A stretch of DNA of 34,227 bases. Origin: Candidimonas sp. (GTDB lineage Bacteria; Pseudomonadota; Gammaproteobacteria; Burkholderiales; Burkholderiaceae_B). The notes under the pieces are model-generated. The model was not told the DNA's origin. It did not search any database and saw only the letters and a list, made by a program, of their open reading frames with translations. The position numbers and the translations under genes were made by a program. The stretch's first letter is position 1. The number at the start of each line of letters is the position of its first letter. Shown in pieces: positions 25,121-33,600 of the stretch. Location of the stretch: NCBI GenBank assembly GCA_004297945.1, contig SCRC01000029.1, forward strand, positions 1-34,227, given 5' to 3'.

Positions 25121-26779
25121 ATGAGCAATACCTCCGTACGGGTCGATTTCCGCACCCATCCTGGCCTTTATAAACACTGGGCATTGTCTTTCGATGGTGC
25201 TGTTGCGACCTTGGCCATGGATGTTGCCGAAGACGGCGGCCTGCAGCCTGGTTACAAGCTCAAGCTCAACTCCTACGACCTGGGTGTAGACATCGAACTG
25301 CACGACGCTTTGCAGCGCATACGTTTTGAGCACCCCGAAGTGCGCACTGTGGTTGTCACGAGCCTTAAGGACCGCATCTTCTGTTCCGGCGCCAATATTT
25401 TCATGCTGGGTTTGGCCACACACGCATGGAAGGTGAATTTCTGCAAATTCACCAACGAGACCCGCAACGGCATCGAAGACTCCAGCCGTTATAGCGGGCT
25501 CAAATTCGTGGCAGCCTTGAATGGCGCTTGCGCCGGCGGCGGCTACGAGCTGGCCCTGGCTTGCGACGAGATTCTGTTGATTGACGACCGGTCGTCGGCC
25601 GTTGCCTTGCCCGAGGTGCCTTTGCTGGGTGTCTTGCCGGGCACCGGTGGCCTGACGCGTGTTACCGACAAACGTCGAGTGCGCCATGATTATGCCGATG
25701 TCTTTTGCACGCTGGTCGAAGGTGTGCGAGGCCAGCGTGCAAAGGATTGGCGACTGGTTGACGATGTCATCAAGCCGGCCCACTTTGCGCAGTGCGTCCA
25801 AAGCCGTGCCATTGAACTGGCTGCCGTCAGCGACCGTCCGGCCGATGCCCGAGGCGTCGAGCTGACGCCGCTTGTCCGGATAGAAAGCGATGCCGGCATG
25901 TCGTACCAGTATGTCGATGTGCAGATCGACCGTGACAAGCGGTTGGCGACCTGGACGATACGGGCCCCGGAGGGGCCGACACCAGAGGATATCGACGGCA
26001 TCCTGGCGCAAGGGGCCGCCTGGTGGCCTTTGCAGATGGCGCGCGAACTCGATGACGCGATCTTGCATTTTCGCAGCAACGAGCCTGCGATCGGCATTTG
26101 GGTCATGAAGACTTCTGGCGAGTCGGCGCGGGTGTTGGCGGTTGATGCCAGCTTACTGAAATTTTCTGGACATTGGTTTGTGCGTGAAACGCTGGGCATG
26201 CTGCGGCGCACTCTGGCGCGACTGGACGTGACGTCGCGCTCTTTGTATGCGCAGATTGAAATGGGTTCCTGCTTTGTGGGCACACTGTTCGAGCTGGCGC
26301 TGGCGTGCGATCGTTCTTATATGCTGGACAGTGCCGAAGCGGATCATCCCGCAGAAATCGTGCTCAATGAATTGAATTTTGGCAGTTACCCTATGGTCAA
26401 TGGGCAAAGCCGCATCGAACGGCGTTTTTACCAAGAGGCGCCGGCTATCGAAGCGGTGCGTGCCACGCTGGGGCGCGCCGTGCCTGCGAGTGAAGCCGAA
26501 TTGCTGGGGCTGGTGACGTTTGCTCCCGACACTCTCGATTGGAATGACGAGATTCGGCTAGCGCTGGAGCAACGGAGCGCTTTGTCGCCCGATTCGCTCA
26601 CCGGGCTTGAGGCCAATTTGCGCTTTGGCGGCGAGGAAACCATGGAAACCCGTATATTCGGGCGCCTGACGGCCTGGCAGAACTGGATTTTCGTACGCCC
26701 CAACGCGTCCGGGGAAAAAGGCGCTCTCAAATTGTATGGCAAGGGCGAGCAAGCCAGCTTCGACTGGAATCGCGTGTAA
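25121..26779 (+). CDS. boxC: Benzoyl-CoA-dihydrodiol lyase / 2,3-epoxybenzoyl-CoA dihydrolase BoxC
   Basis: A 552-residue enoyl-CoA hydratase/isomerase superfamily enzyme that opens the ring of 2,3-epoxybenzoyl-CoA, releasing formate and 3,4-dehydroadipyl-CoA semialdehyde. The N-terminal half has the crotonase oxyanion segments TSLKDRIFCSGANIFMLG and ALNGACAGGGYELALACDEILLID with LPEVPLLGVLPGTGGLTRVTDKRRV. The C-terminal half (about 280-552) has a second crotonase-like repeat (GSCFVGTLFELALACDRSYML). Size fits BoxC, about twice a normal crotonase. AGGAG 8 bp before ATG 25121. First gene of boxCBA. Confidence 0.96.
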   Translation: MSNTSVRVDFRTHPGLYKHWALSFDGAVATLAMDVAEDGGLQPGYKLKLNSYDLGVDIELHDALQRIRFEHPEVRTVVVTSLKDRIFCSGANIFMLGLATHAWKVNFCKFTNETRNGIEDSSRYSGLKFVAALNGACAGGGYELALACDEILLIDDRSSAVALPEVPLLGVLPGTGGLTRVTDKRRVRHDYADVFCTLVEGVRGQRAKDWRLVDDVIKPAHFAQCVQSRAIELAAVSDRPADARGVELTPLVRIESDAGMSYQYVDVQIDRDKRLATWTIRAPEGPTPEDIDGILAQGAAWWPLQMARELDDAILHFRSNEPAIGIWVMKTSGESARVLAVDASLLKFSGHWFVRETLGMLRRTLARLDVTSRSLYAQIEMGSCFVGTLFELALACDRSYMLDSAEADHPAEIVLNELNFGSYPMVNGQSRIERRFYQEAPAIEAVRATLGRAVPASEAELLGLVTFAPDTLDWNDEIRLALEQRSALSPDSLTGLEANLRFGGEETMETRIFGRLTAWQNWIFVRPNASGEKGALKLYGKGEQASFDWNRV

Positions 26780-26830
26780 ACGGCAGCACTATCACCCTGA
26801 TAAAGACTATCCATCCCAGGAGTTCCAGAC

Positions 26831-28258
26831 ATGTCCGGTATTAACTATTCAGAGAAGATCCCCAACAATGTAAATTTGTCGGACGACCGCGCCTTGCAAC
26901 GCGCGCTTGAGCATTGGCAGCCCAATTATTTGCAGTGGTGGCAGGAAATGGGCCCGGAAGGCGCCCAGAATTTCGACGTGTATTTGCGCACGGCCGTGAG
27001 CGTACTGCCCGACGGCTGGGCGCATTTCGATCATATCAAGATGCCCGATTATCGCTGGGGTATTTTCCTGGCGCCGCAAGACGGCCAGCGCACGGTGCAT
27101 TTTGGCGAAAGCATCGGCCGCGATGTGTGGCAGGAGGCGCCGGGCGAGCATCGCGCCAATCTGCGGCGCATTATCGTCACACAAGGCGATACGGAACCCG
27201 CTTCGGTCGAACAGCAGCGTCATTTGGGCCTGACGGCCCCATCGCAGTACGATTTGCGCAACCTTTTCCAGATCAATGTCGAAGAGGGGCGCCATTTATG
27301 GGCCATGGTGTATTTGCTGCATCGTTATTTCGGGCGCGATGGCCGCGAAGAAGCCGATGCGCTGTTGCAGCGCAATTCGGGTAATCAGGACAGCCCGCGC
27401 ATACTGGGCGCCTTCAACGAGAAAACCCCCGATTGGCTGGCTTTTTTCATGTTCACGTACTTCACCGATCGCGACGGCAAGTTCCAGCTGTCCGCCTTGG
27501 CCGAGTCCAGCTTCGACCCCTTGGCGCGCACCACTAAATTCATGCTGACCGAAGAGGCGCATCATATGTTCGTGGGCGAGTCGGGGATTTCCCGGGTGCT
27601 GCAACGTACCTGCGATGTCATGAACGAGCTCAAGACCGAAGAACCTGCCGCCTTGCGCGCCGCAGGCGTCATCGATCTGCCCACCATACAGCGGTATCTG
27701 AATTTCCACTATAGCGTTACCATTGACCTCTTTGGCGCCGATCAGTCTTCGAATGCCGCCATTTTTTATGGGTCCGGTCTGAAAGGGCGCTACGAAGAAG
27801 GTAAGCGCACCGACGATCATCAGTTGAAGAACGACACCTATCGCGTACTGGAGGTCGCCAATGGCCAGTTGCGGGAAATTGAAGTGCCCATGCTCAATGC
27901 CCTGAACGAAGTCTTGCGTGACGATTTCATCCGCGACTCGGTGGCCGGTATTGGCCGATGGAACCGGGTCATGGAAAAAAGAGGCCTGGCCTTCCGGCTG
28001 CAGGTTCCGCACAAGGCCTTCAATCGCAAGATTGGCACCTTGGCGGGCATACGTGTTGCCCCTGATGGCGCAGTGCTGAGCGAAGCGCAATGGAAGGAAC
28101 ACGAAAATAGCTGGCTGCCCACGGCCGAAGATCGCGCGTTTGTCACGTCGCTGATGGGCCGGGTGGTTGAGCCGGGCAAATTTGCCAATTGGATTGTTCC
28201 TCCGGCGGTCGGCGTCAATCGTCAACCGGTCAACTTTGAATACGTTCGTTTCAATTGA
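26831..28258 (+). CDS. boxB: Benzoyl-CoA 2,3-epoxidase, oxygenase subunit BoxB
   Basis: A 475-residue class I diiron oxygenase subunit that epoxidises benzoyl-CoA with O2 and electrons from BoxA. Diiron ligands are expected in [16 protein letters not shown] and [13 protein letters not shown], the two Glu-x-x-His pairs, with more acidic residues nearby ([10 protein letters not shown]-like helix [22 protein letters not shown]). The C-terminal part ([18 protein letters not shown] and [13 protein letters not shown]) is typical of BoxB. A ribosome site (AGGAG) lies before ATG 26831. boxA begins 5 bp after its stop, so the two are probably coupled. Confidence 0.96.
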   Translation: MSGINYSEKIPNNVNLSDDRALQRALEHWQPNYLQWWQEMGPEGAQNFDVYLRTAVSVLPDGWAHFDHIKMPDYRWGIFLAPQDGQRTVHFGESIGRDVWQEAPGEHRANLRRIIVTQGDTEPASVEQQRHLGLTAPSQYDLRNLFQINVEEGRHLWAMVYLLHRYFGRDGREEADALLQRNSGNQDSPRILGAFNEKTPDWLAFFMFTYFTDRDGKFQLSALAESSFDPLARTTKFMLTEEAHHMFVGESGISRVLQRTCDVMNELKTEEPAALRAAGVIDLPTIQRYLNFHYSVTIDLFGADQSSNAAIFYGSGLKGRYEEGKRTDDHQLKNDTYRVLEVANGQLREIEVPMLNALNEVLRDDFIRDSVAGIGRWNRVMEKRGLAFRLQVPHKAFNRKIGTLAGIRVAPDGAVLSEAQWKEHENSWLPTAEDRAFVTSLMGRVVEPGKFANWIVPPAVGVNRQPVNFEYVRFN

Positions 28259-28262
28259 TATC

Positions 28263-29525
28263 ATGACAGCGCCAATACCGGCTCATATCATCAAGCAGCA
28301 TTTGATCGACCCGGAAATCTGCATACGCTGCAATACCTGCGAAGAAGCTTGCCCGGTTGATGCCATCACGCATGATTCAAACAATTATGTGGTGAATGTC
28401 GATATCTGCCAAAGCTGCCAGGCCTGCATCATGCCGTGTCCGACCGGGGCTATTGATAATTGGCGTCAGGTGATGTCCGACCGGGCGTATACGCTGGAAG
28501 AGCAGTTTGGCTGGAACGAGTTGCCGGATGCGCAGGAGTTCTCCGAAGCCCAAGCCGCTAGCGCTGCTACTTTGCCTGCGTCCAGCCTGGCGTCTGTCGA
28601 TGGCGATGCGGATGGCGATCTCGATGGCGTGGCCTCGACCTCGGCGGGAGCCAGCATTCCGCCCTGGTCGGCCGCTCATCCGTATCTCAATTTGTACACC
28701 CATAAGAATCCTGTCAAAGCTACGGTGGTGGGTAATTATCGTGTCACCGACGACGACACCGAAAGCGATATCCGCCATATCGTGCTGGATTTTGGCGATC
28801 AGCCGTTTCCGGTTCTGGAAGGGCAGTCAATTGCCATTTTCCCGCCGGGCGTGGACGGCGCCGGCCGGCCTTATCATGCGCGCCAATACTCGATTGCCAG
28901 CCCGCGTGATGGCGAGCGGCCGAGCTACAACAACCTGTCGCTGACGGTCAAGCGCGTGACCACGGATTATGATGGCAAGCCCGTACTAGGCGCCGCCTCC
29001 AATTACCTGTGCGACCTCAAGAAAAATGACACCGTGCAGGTGATCGGCCCATTTGGCAGCACGTTCCTGATGCCCGATCATGAGGACGCGAATCTGATCA
29101 TGATTTGTACTGGAACGGGCTCAGCGCCCATGCGCGCCATGACTGAGCGCTGCAGGCGCCGTCTAAAAACGCAAGCTTTCAAAGGCAGGCTCATGCTGTT
29201 TTTCGGCGCGCGCACGGAACGCGAACTCCCTTATTTTGGCCCGCTCATGAGTCTGCCCAAGGATTTCATTGATATCAATCTGGCGTTGTCGCGCTCGGCC
29301 GCCACGCCCAAACGTTATGTACAGGACTTGATCCGCGAGCGTGCCGGCGATGTAATGACCTTGCTTGAAAGCAGTAAAACCTGCATCTATGTGTGTGGTT
29401 TGAAGGGTATGGAAGTCGGCGTGATTGATGCGTTGCGCGAAGTTGTATCCCAGCACGGAAAACAGTGGGCCGACGTGCACGAAGAACTGAGGACGCAGGG
29501 TCGCCTGCATTTCGAGACATATTGA
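28263..29525 (+). CDS. boxA: Benzoyl-CoA 2,3-epoxidase, reductase subunit BoxA
   Basis: A 420-residue iron-sulfur flavoprotein that passes electrons from NADPH to BoxB. The N-terminal ferredoxin domain has two CxxCxxCxxxCP clusters ([24 protein letters not shown]) for two [4Fe-4S] centres. A linker of roughly 60 residues, rich in Ala, Ser and Asp, leads to a ferredoxin-NADP reductase domain with [11 protein letters not shown] (FAD), [24 protein letters not shown] (NADPH) and [17 protein letters not shown] 28263 is chosen; the frame open from 28167 lies inside boxB. The start has no strong ribosome site of its own, supporting coupling with boxB. Confidence 0.95.
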   Translation: MTAPIPAHIIKQHLIDPEICIRCNTCEEACPVDAITHDSNNYVVNVDICQSCQACIMPCPTGAIDNWRQVMSDRAYTLEEQFGWNELPDAQEFSEAQAASAATLPASSLASVDGDADGDLDGVASTSAGASIPPWSAAHPYLNLYTHKNPVKATVVGNYRVTDDDTESDIRHIVLDFGDQPFPVLEGQSIAIFPPGVDGAGRPYHARQYSIASPRDGERPSYNNLSLTVKRVTTDYDGKPVLGAASNYLCDLKKNDTVQVIGPFGSTFLMPDHEDANLIMICTGTGSAPMRAMTERCRRRLKTQAFKGRLMLFFGARTERELPYFGPLMSLPKDFIDINLALSRSAATPKRYVQDLIRERAGDVMTLLESSKTCIYVCGLKGMEVGVIDALREVVSQHGKQWADVHEELRTQGRLHFETY

Positions 29526-29621
29526 TGCGGGTCGCCATTAATCTGCGACGCGGTTAAACTTCAAGGCTCCCTGGCGGCTGATCGGTTCGATCTGGTGTTC
29601 AAGCAGATTGAAAAGGTCTGA
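29526..29621 (+). other. Short stretch after boxA, no clear gene
   Basis: Before the MITE-like element the frame ending at the TGA near 29621 could read KLQGSLAADRFDLVFKQIEKV, conceivably the tail of a lost gene. There is no start and I recognise no family, so this is only noted. Confidence 0.2.
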
Positions 29622-29653
29622 TTCTGTTTCTAAATCAATCGCGGGCTGATTGG

Positions 29654-29680
29654 GATGGCAGCCACAAGGGCTGCCACTAC
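29654..29680 (-). repeat. REP-like hairpin (minus orientation)
   Basis: Minus-strand GTAG, then a GGCAGCC arm, CCTTGT region and GGCTGCC with GCCATC end. It is the inverted partner of the copy 22 bp away. Confidence 0.8.
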
Positions 29681-29702
29681 GTTAGCGACAAGACCCGTTT
29701 TT

Positions 29703-29729
29703 GTAGCGGCAGCCCTTGTGGCTGCCATC
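29703..29729 (+). repeat. REP-like hairpin (plus orientation)
   Basis: Exact consensus: GTAG, C, GGCAGCC, CTTGT, GGCTGCC, ATC. With 29654-29680 it could fold into one long cruciform inside the MITE-like element. Confidence 0.82.
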
Positions 29730-29817
29730 AATACAGCAGGTACGTGAAGCTACGCTGGCGCACAATTGATTTAGAAACAGAACGGGTCGCCTCATCACTG
29801 CTTTTATAGGTTTTGCC

Positions 29818-30261
29818 ATGAAATTTAGCGAACTCCATGCCGGGATGGTGATCAAGCATCCTCCCCGAATCGTCAACCAGGATGAAATGCTGAGCTTTGC
29901 CAAGGCCTACGACCCGCAATGGTTTCACACGGACGTCGAGCGGGCGAAAGGTGGGCGCTGGGAGGGTTTGATTGCCAGCGGCTGGCTGACTTGCAGCATC
30001 GCCATGCGCATGGCCGTCGATGCGGCCTTGTATGATTCCGAATCTTTTGGTTCTCCAGGCCTGGAGCGCTTGCGCTGGCTGCTGCCGGTACGCCCGGGCG
30101 ATGCGCTCAGGCTGGAAGCGACTGTCGATTCGGTGCGCATTTCGTCCAGCCGCGACGATCTGGGTATCATGCGCTGGACGTGGTGCATATTCAATCAGCG
30201 CGATGAGCAGGTGTTGGAGGTTGAGGCCACCAGCCTGTTCGATCTGGGGGCTGGTGAGTAG
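29818..30261 (+). CDS. MaoC-like hot-dog dehydratase/hydratase
   Basis: A 147-residue single hot-dog protein of the MaoC/(R)-specific enoyl-CoA hydratase type. SFAKAYDPQWFHTDVERAKGGRWEGLIASGWLTCSIAMRM carries the hydratase segment, but where the family has DxNPxH this has DPQWFH, so the catalytic Asp and His are kept with an altered middle. LERLRWLLPVRPGDALRLEATV is typical. It lies downstream of boxA and may once have been the next operon gene, now cut off by the MITE-like element. A role hydrating an unsaturated acyl-CoA intermediate of the lower benzoate pathway is possible but inferred. Confidence 0.82.
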   Translation: MKFSELHAGMVIKHPPRIVNQDEMLSFAKAYDPQWFHTDVERAKGGRWEGLIASGWLTCSIAMRMAVDAALYDSESFGSPGLERLRWLLPVRPGDALRLEATVDSVRISSSRDDLGIMRWTWCIFNQRDEQVLEVEATSLFDLGAGE

Positions 30262-30278
30262 AGGGTGTTTGATACGGT

Positions 30279-30305
30279 GATGGCAGCCACAAGGGCTGCC
30301 GCTAC
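30279..30305 (-). repeat. REP-like hairpin (minus orientation)
   Basis: Exact consensus in minus orientation: GTAG, C, GGCAGCC, CTTGT, GGCTGCC, ATC. It lies 17 bp after the MaoC-domain gene stop. Confidence 0.82.
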
Positions 30306-30313
30306 AGAACCCG

Positions 30314-30444
30314 CCCGTCACGCAGGTAGCACGCCCGTGGCGACATGCCCGTAACGACAGGTCTGTAGAGACATGCCCGTAACGACACGCCCGTAACGCA
30401 TGCCCGTAACGACATGCCCGTAGCGACAGGTCCGTAGCGACAGG
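30314..30444 (+). repeat. 14-bp tandem array related to REP left arm
   Basis: About nine units of 13-14 bp, consensus CCCGTAACGACATG with variants (GTAGCGACAGG in the last two). Eight of them run contiguously from 30334. The last unit is continuous with the left arm of the REP hairpin at 30434, so the array seems to have grown from that arm. Confidence 0.75.
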
Positions 30445-30460
30445 CCTTGTGCCTGTCATC
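30434..30460 (+). repeat. REP-like hairpin, GACAGGC stem variant
   Basis: GTAG, C, GACAGGC, CTTGT, GCCTGTC, ATC: a perfect 7-bp stem with a sequence different from the other copies but the same foot and loop. It is strong covariation evidence for the hairpin. Confidence 0.78.
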
Positions 30461-30642
30461 GATGCAAGCTATCACCGTCACAAATGCAATAAGCCCCTGC
30501 CATCAATGCAAGATATCCAGACCTTCAGTCCAAAACACCACCATCATTCATACGAAGCACCGTTTTAATTTGGCAAATTTATGGCACAGCAAGCTACCCT
30601 CGTCTGTAACTAAACAGTTGAACTCTTTCTAAGCACTTCAGC

Positions 30643-33600
30643 ATGTATTTCGATTCCCAATTATGGGCCTTGACCCGCGGCATACGGTGGCGCTTTTTTT
30701 TCTGCGCCGTCCTTGGATTGCTCGCTTTGGGCACTGGCATTGCCCGTTTCGCCTTTCTGGGGCAGTTTCTGGCTCGCCTATTCGCCGGCGCCTCAGTGGG
30801 CGATCTGGGCTTGCCGCTGGCTGGCGTGGCCGTGGCGGTGCTGTTGCGCGCGGCGTTCGAGCATGCCCTGAACTGTCTTTCCAACAGCAACGCAGCGCGT
30901 ATTCAGGAAGCCTTGCGGGCACGCCTGTACGATAAGATCGTTGAACTTGGTCCGGCTTGGTTTGGTAATGAGCGTACGGGCGGGGTCATGCTGGCTGTTG
31001 TGGACGGGGTCGAGCAGTTGCAAACTTTTTTTGGCCGTTATCTGCCTCAATTGTTTGTCGCGGCTTGTGCGCCTATTGTCATTTTTCTGTTTATTGCCTG
31101 GTGGGATTGGCCGGTGGCGCTCGTCTTGCTGTGCACGGCCCTGGCCACGCTGATGCTGCCTTTGTTGTTCCATCACAGCCACCAGCAGGCATCGCAAGAC
31201 CGCCAGAAATCGTTCAAGGCGTTCGGCGAAGAGTTTCTCGACGCGATACAAGGTTTGCCGACACTGAAGTCCTTTGGACAAAGCAAAGTCTGGGGTAAGC
31301 ACCTGGCCCAACGGGCTCGAAGTTTGTCCGACAATACATTCAAGGTGCTGGGTAAAGAGGTGTCGAGCCGCCTGATTACCGACCTGGGGATTACGGTGGG
31401 GGCCGCTGCTGCCTTGTCGCTGGGCGCGTGGCGGGTCGCTAATGGGGAAATGACGCTGGCCGCCTTGCTGGTGGTTCTGATGGCGGGCACGGAAATATTC
31501 CGCCCCTTGCGCGATCTGCGTGCGGTGCTGCATCAGGGAATGGTGGGGCAGTCGGCGGCAGAAAGCGTGCGCGCCTTGCTCAACAGTACCAGCAACGCAC
31601 CGCAGGCCGGCGGCGTGGCTGGTACGCAGTTCCCGCAAGGATCCGGCGGCCTGGCGATCGAATTCGACCAGGTTTCTTTTTCCTATCCGGGCGGGCGCGG
31701 TGCTATCCATACAGGCTTGAGCTTTGTCGTTGAACCGGGGCAGCGCGTGGCGATTGTGGGCCCCAGCGGATCGGGTAAGTCATCGGCGGTGCAGTTGCTT
31801 TTAAGGCTGCACGACCCACAGGCCGGGTCGGTCAAAATGGGTGGCATTGATTTGCGCGAAGTCGACCCGAAAGATCTTCGCCAACAGGTCGCCTTGGTGG
31901 CGCAGGACAGCATGCTGTTTCACGGCACGGTGGAAGAAAACCTGTTGCTGGGCCGCCCCGAAGCCACACAGGAACAGATGGTTGCCGCTGCCCGTTCGGC
32001 GAACGCGCACGATTTCATCATGGCGCTGCCGCAAGGGTATCAGACGGTACTGGGCGAGCGCGGAGCCCAGTTGTCGGGCGGCCAACGCCAAAGGTTGACC
32101 ATTGGCCGCGCTTTGCTGCGCGACGCGCCGATCCTGATTCTGGACGAGGCCCTGTCGTCTGTTGATGCCGAAAACGAAGCCGACATTCAGCAAGCCCTGG
32201 ATCGGCTCAGCCAGGGGCGCACGACCCTGGTGTTGGCCCATCGGTTGTCGAGTGTCATCGCGGCCGATCGTATTCTGGTTTTGCACGAGGGGCATATTAC
32301 AGAAAACGGCACGCATGACGAGCTACTTGCTCAAGGTGGCATGTATCGCCGGTTGATGGGCACGCAGGCGCAAGCAATGAACCGAGGGGCCGCTCATGCG
32401 AGCGAGCCCGTCGTTTCGCATCGCGACGCTGAGCGCAAAGACGGGCCTGTGCCGCGAGCGCTGGATGCCGATGCCGATCAGGTTGGCATGAACCGGGTCT
32501 TTGCCACGTTGCGAGAGGTCATTCAACCCTGGAAGCGTTTGTTCGCCGTGGTGGTGGCCAGCGGTGTAGGCCGGGTGGCCGCGTTTATCGGGGTTTCGGT
32601 GCTGAGCGCCTTGGTCATCGCCCGGCTTAAAAATGGTGAACCCTTCGACAATCTATTGATTGCGCTCTTCGCGTCTGCAATCGCCGCGGGTGTATTGCAC
32701 TGGATTGAATCCTGGCTGGCGCATTCGATCGCCTATCAGTTGCTGGCCGAGTTGCGTATTGGGCTATATGACAAGCTCGAGACGCTGGCGCCGGCCTATC
32801 TGCTTGAACGGCGCTCGGGCGATCTGCTTGGGTTGGCGACGCAGGATGTGGAAACCATCGAATATTTTTTTGCCCATACCGTAGCGCCTGCTTTTGTGGC
32901 CGTGTTGGTGCCTGCGGCGGTGGTTTTGGTGCTGGGGCTGACGGCTTGGCCGCTGGTGTTTGCCTTGCTGCCCTTCCTGCTGTGGGCGGCGTGGTCCCCC
33001 CTGGCTGGGCGCCGCCACATCGATCATCTGGGTAGTGAAGCCCGCAAGGCGCTGGGCGAACTTAATGCACACTTGACCGAAACGATTCAAGGCCTGTCCG
33101 ATCTGGTGGTGTTTGCCGCGACGCAGCGACGACGCGAATCGTTTCTGAGCACGGTACGCAATTATCAGGGTTTGCGCCTGAAATTGCTGAGCGATTTGTC
33201 GCGCCAAACGGTACTGTTGGAAATTGCCACCGGTTTGGGCGGCTTGTCGGTGGCCGCCGTGGGCGCCTGGCTTGTTGCACAAGGGCATTTAGGCGCCGCG
33301 TTCCTGCCTTTGCTGATCCTGCTGTCGACGGCAGCCTTCTTGCCAGTATCTGAAATTGCTCAGGTTGGGCGTCAGTTGGCCGATACGATGGCGTCTACCC
33401 AGCGACTGCGGATTGTCCACGATGAGCCGCAGCGTATTGCGGGCGGGCCTCTGAGCCCGGCGTCCGAGGCGAGCGGGCTGCCTGTGCAATTCAAGCAGCT
33501 TGGCTTTACCTATAGCGGCCGCGAAGAGCGGGCGCTGGACCAGATCAGCCTGGACGTGGAAGCAGGCGCCACCATTGCCTTAGTCGGAGCGTCGGGGGCA

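Larger units (their letters stand above)
29622..29782. mobile_element. MITE-like element with inverted REP pair
   Basis: About 161 bp. The left end TTCTGTTTCTAAATCAAT and the reverse complement of the right end are identical over 18 bases, and continue with C/T then G. Inside are two REP-like hairpins in opposite orientation (29654-29680 and 29703-29729). No coding capacity. It belongs to the same family as 4256-4386 and separates boxA from the MaoC-domain gene. Confidence 0.7.
30262..30642. other. Repeat-rich intergenic stretch
   Basis: About 380 bp with no credible gene. It holds a REP-like hairpin (30279-30305), a 14-bp tandem array (30314-30444), a variant REP hairpin (30434-30460) and, beyond that, a short imperfect direct repeat (CATCGATGCAAGCTATC near 30458 and CATCAATGCAAGATATC near 30500). 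The remaining 120 bp before the exporter gene are less GC-rich and presumably carry its promoter. Confidence 0.65.

Noticed and set aside
25043-26068. A 341-codon minus-strand frame opposite boxC
   Set aside because: It has no recognisable domain and fully overlaps boxC, whose protein motifs are intact; antisense frames are common in this GC-rich DNA.
30314-30444. CRISPR array
   Set aside because: Units are 13-14 bp and directly adjoining, with no unique spacers and no cas genes.
29728-30459. A 243-codon minus-strand frame across the MaoC-domain gene and the tandem array
   Set aside because: Its N-terminal part is just translated 14-bp repeats (repeating RACRYGH-like units), and the rest is antisense to a recognisable MaoC gene.
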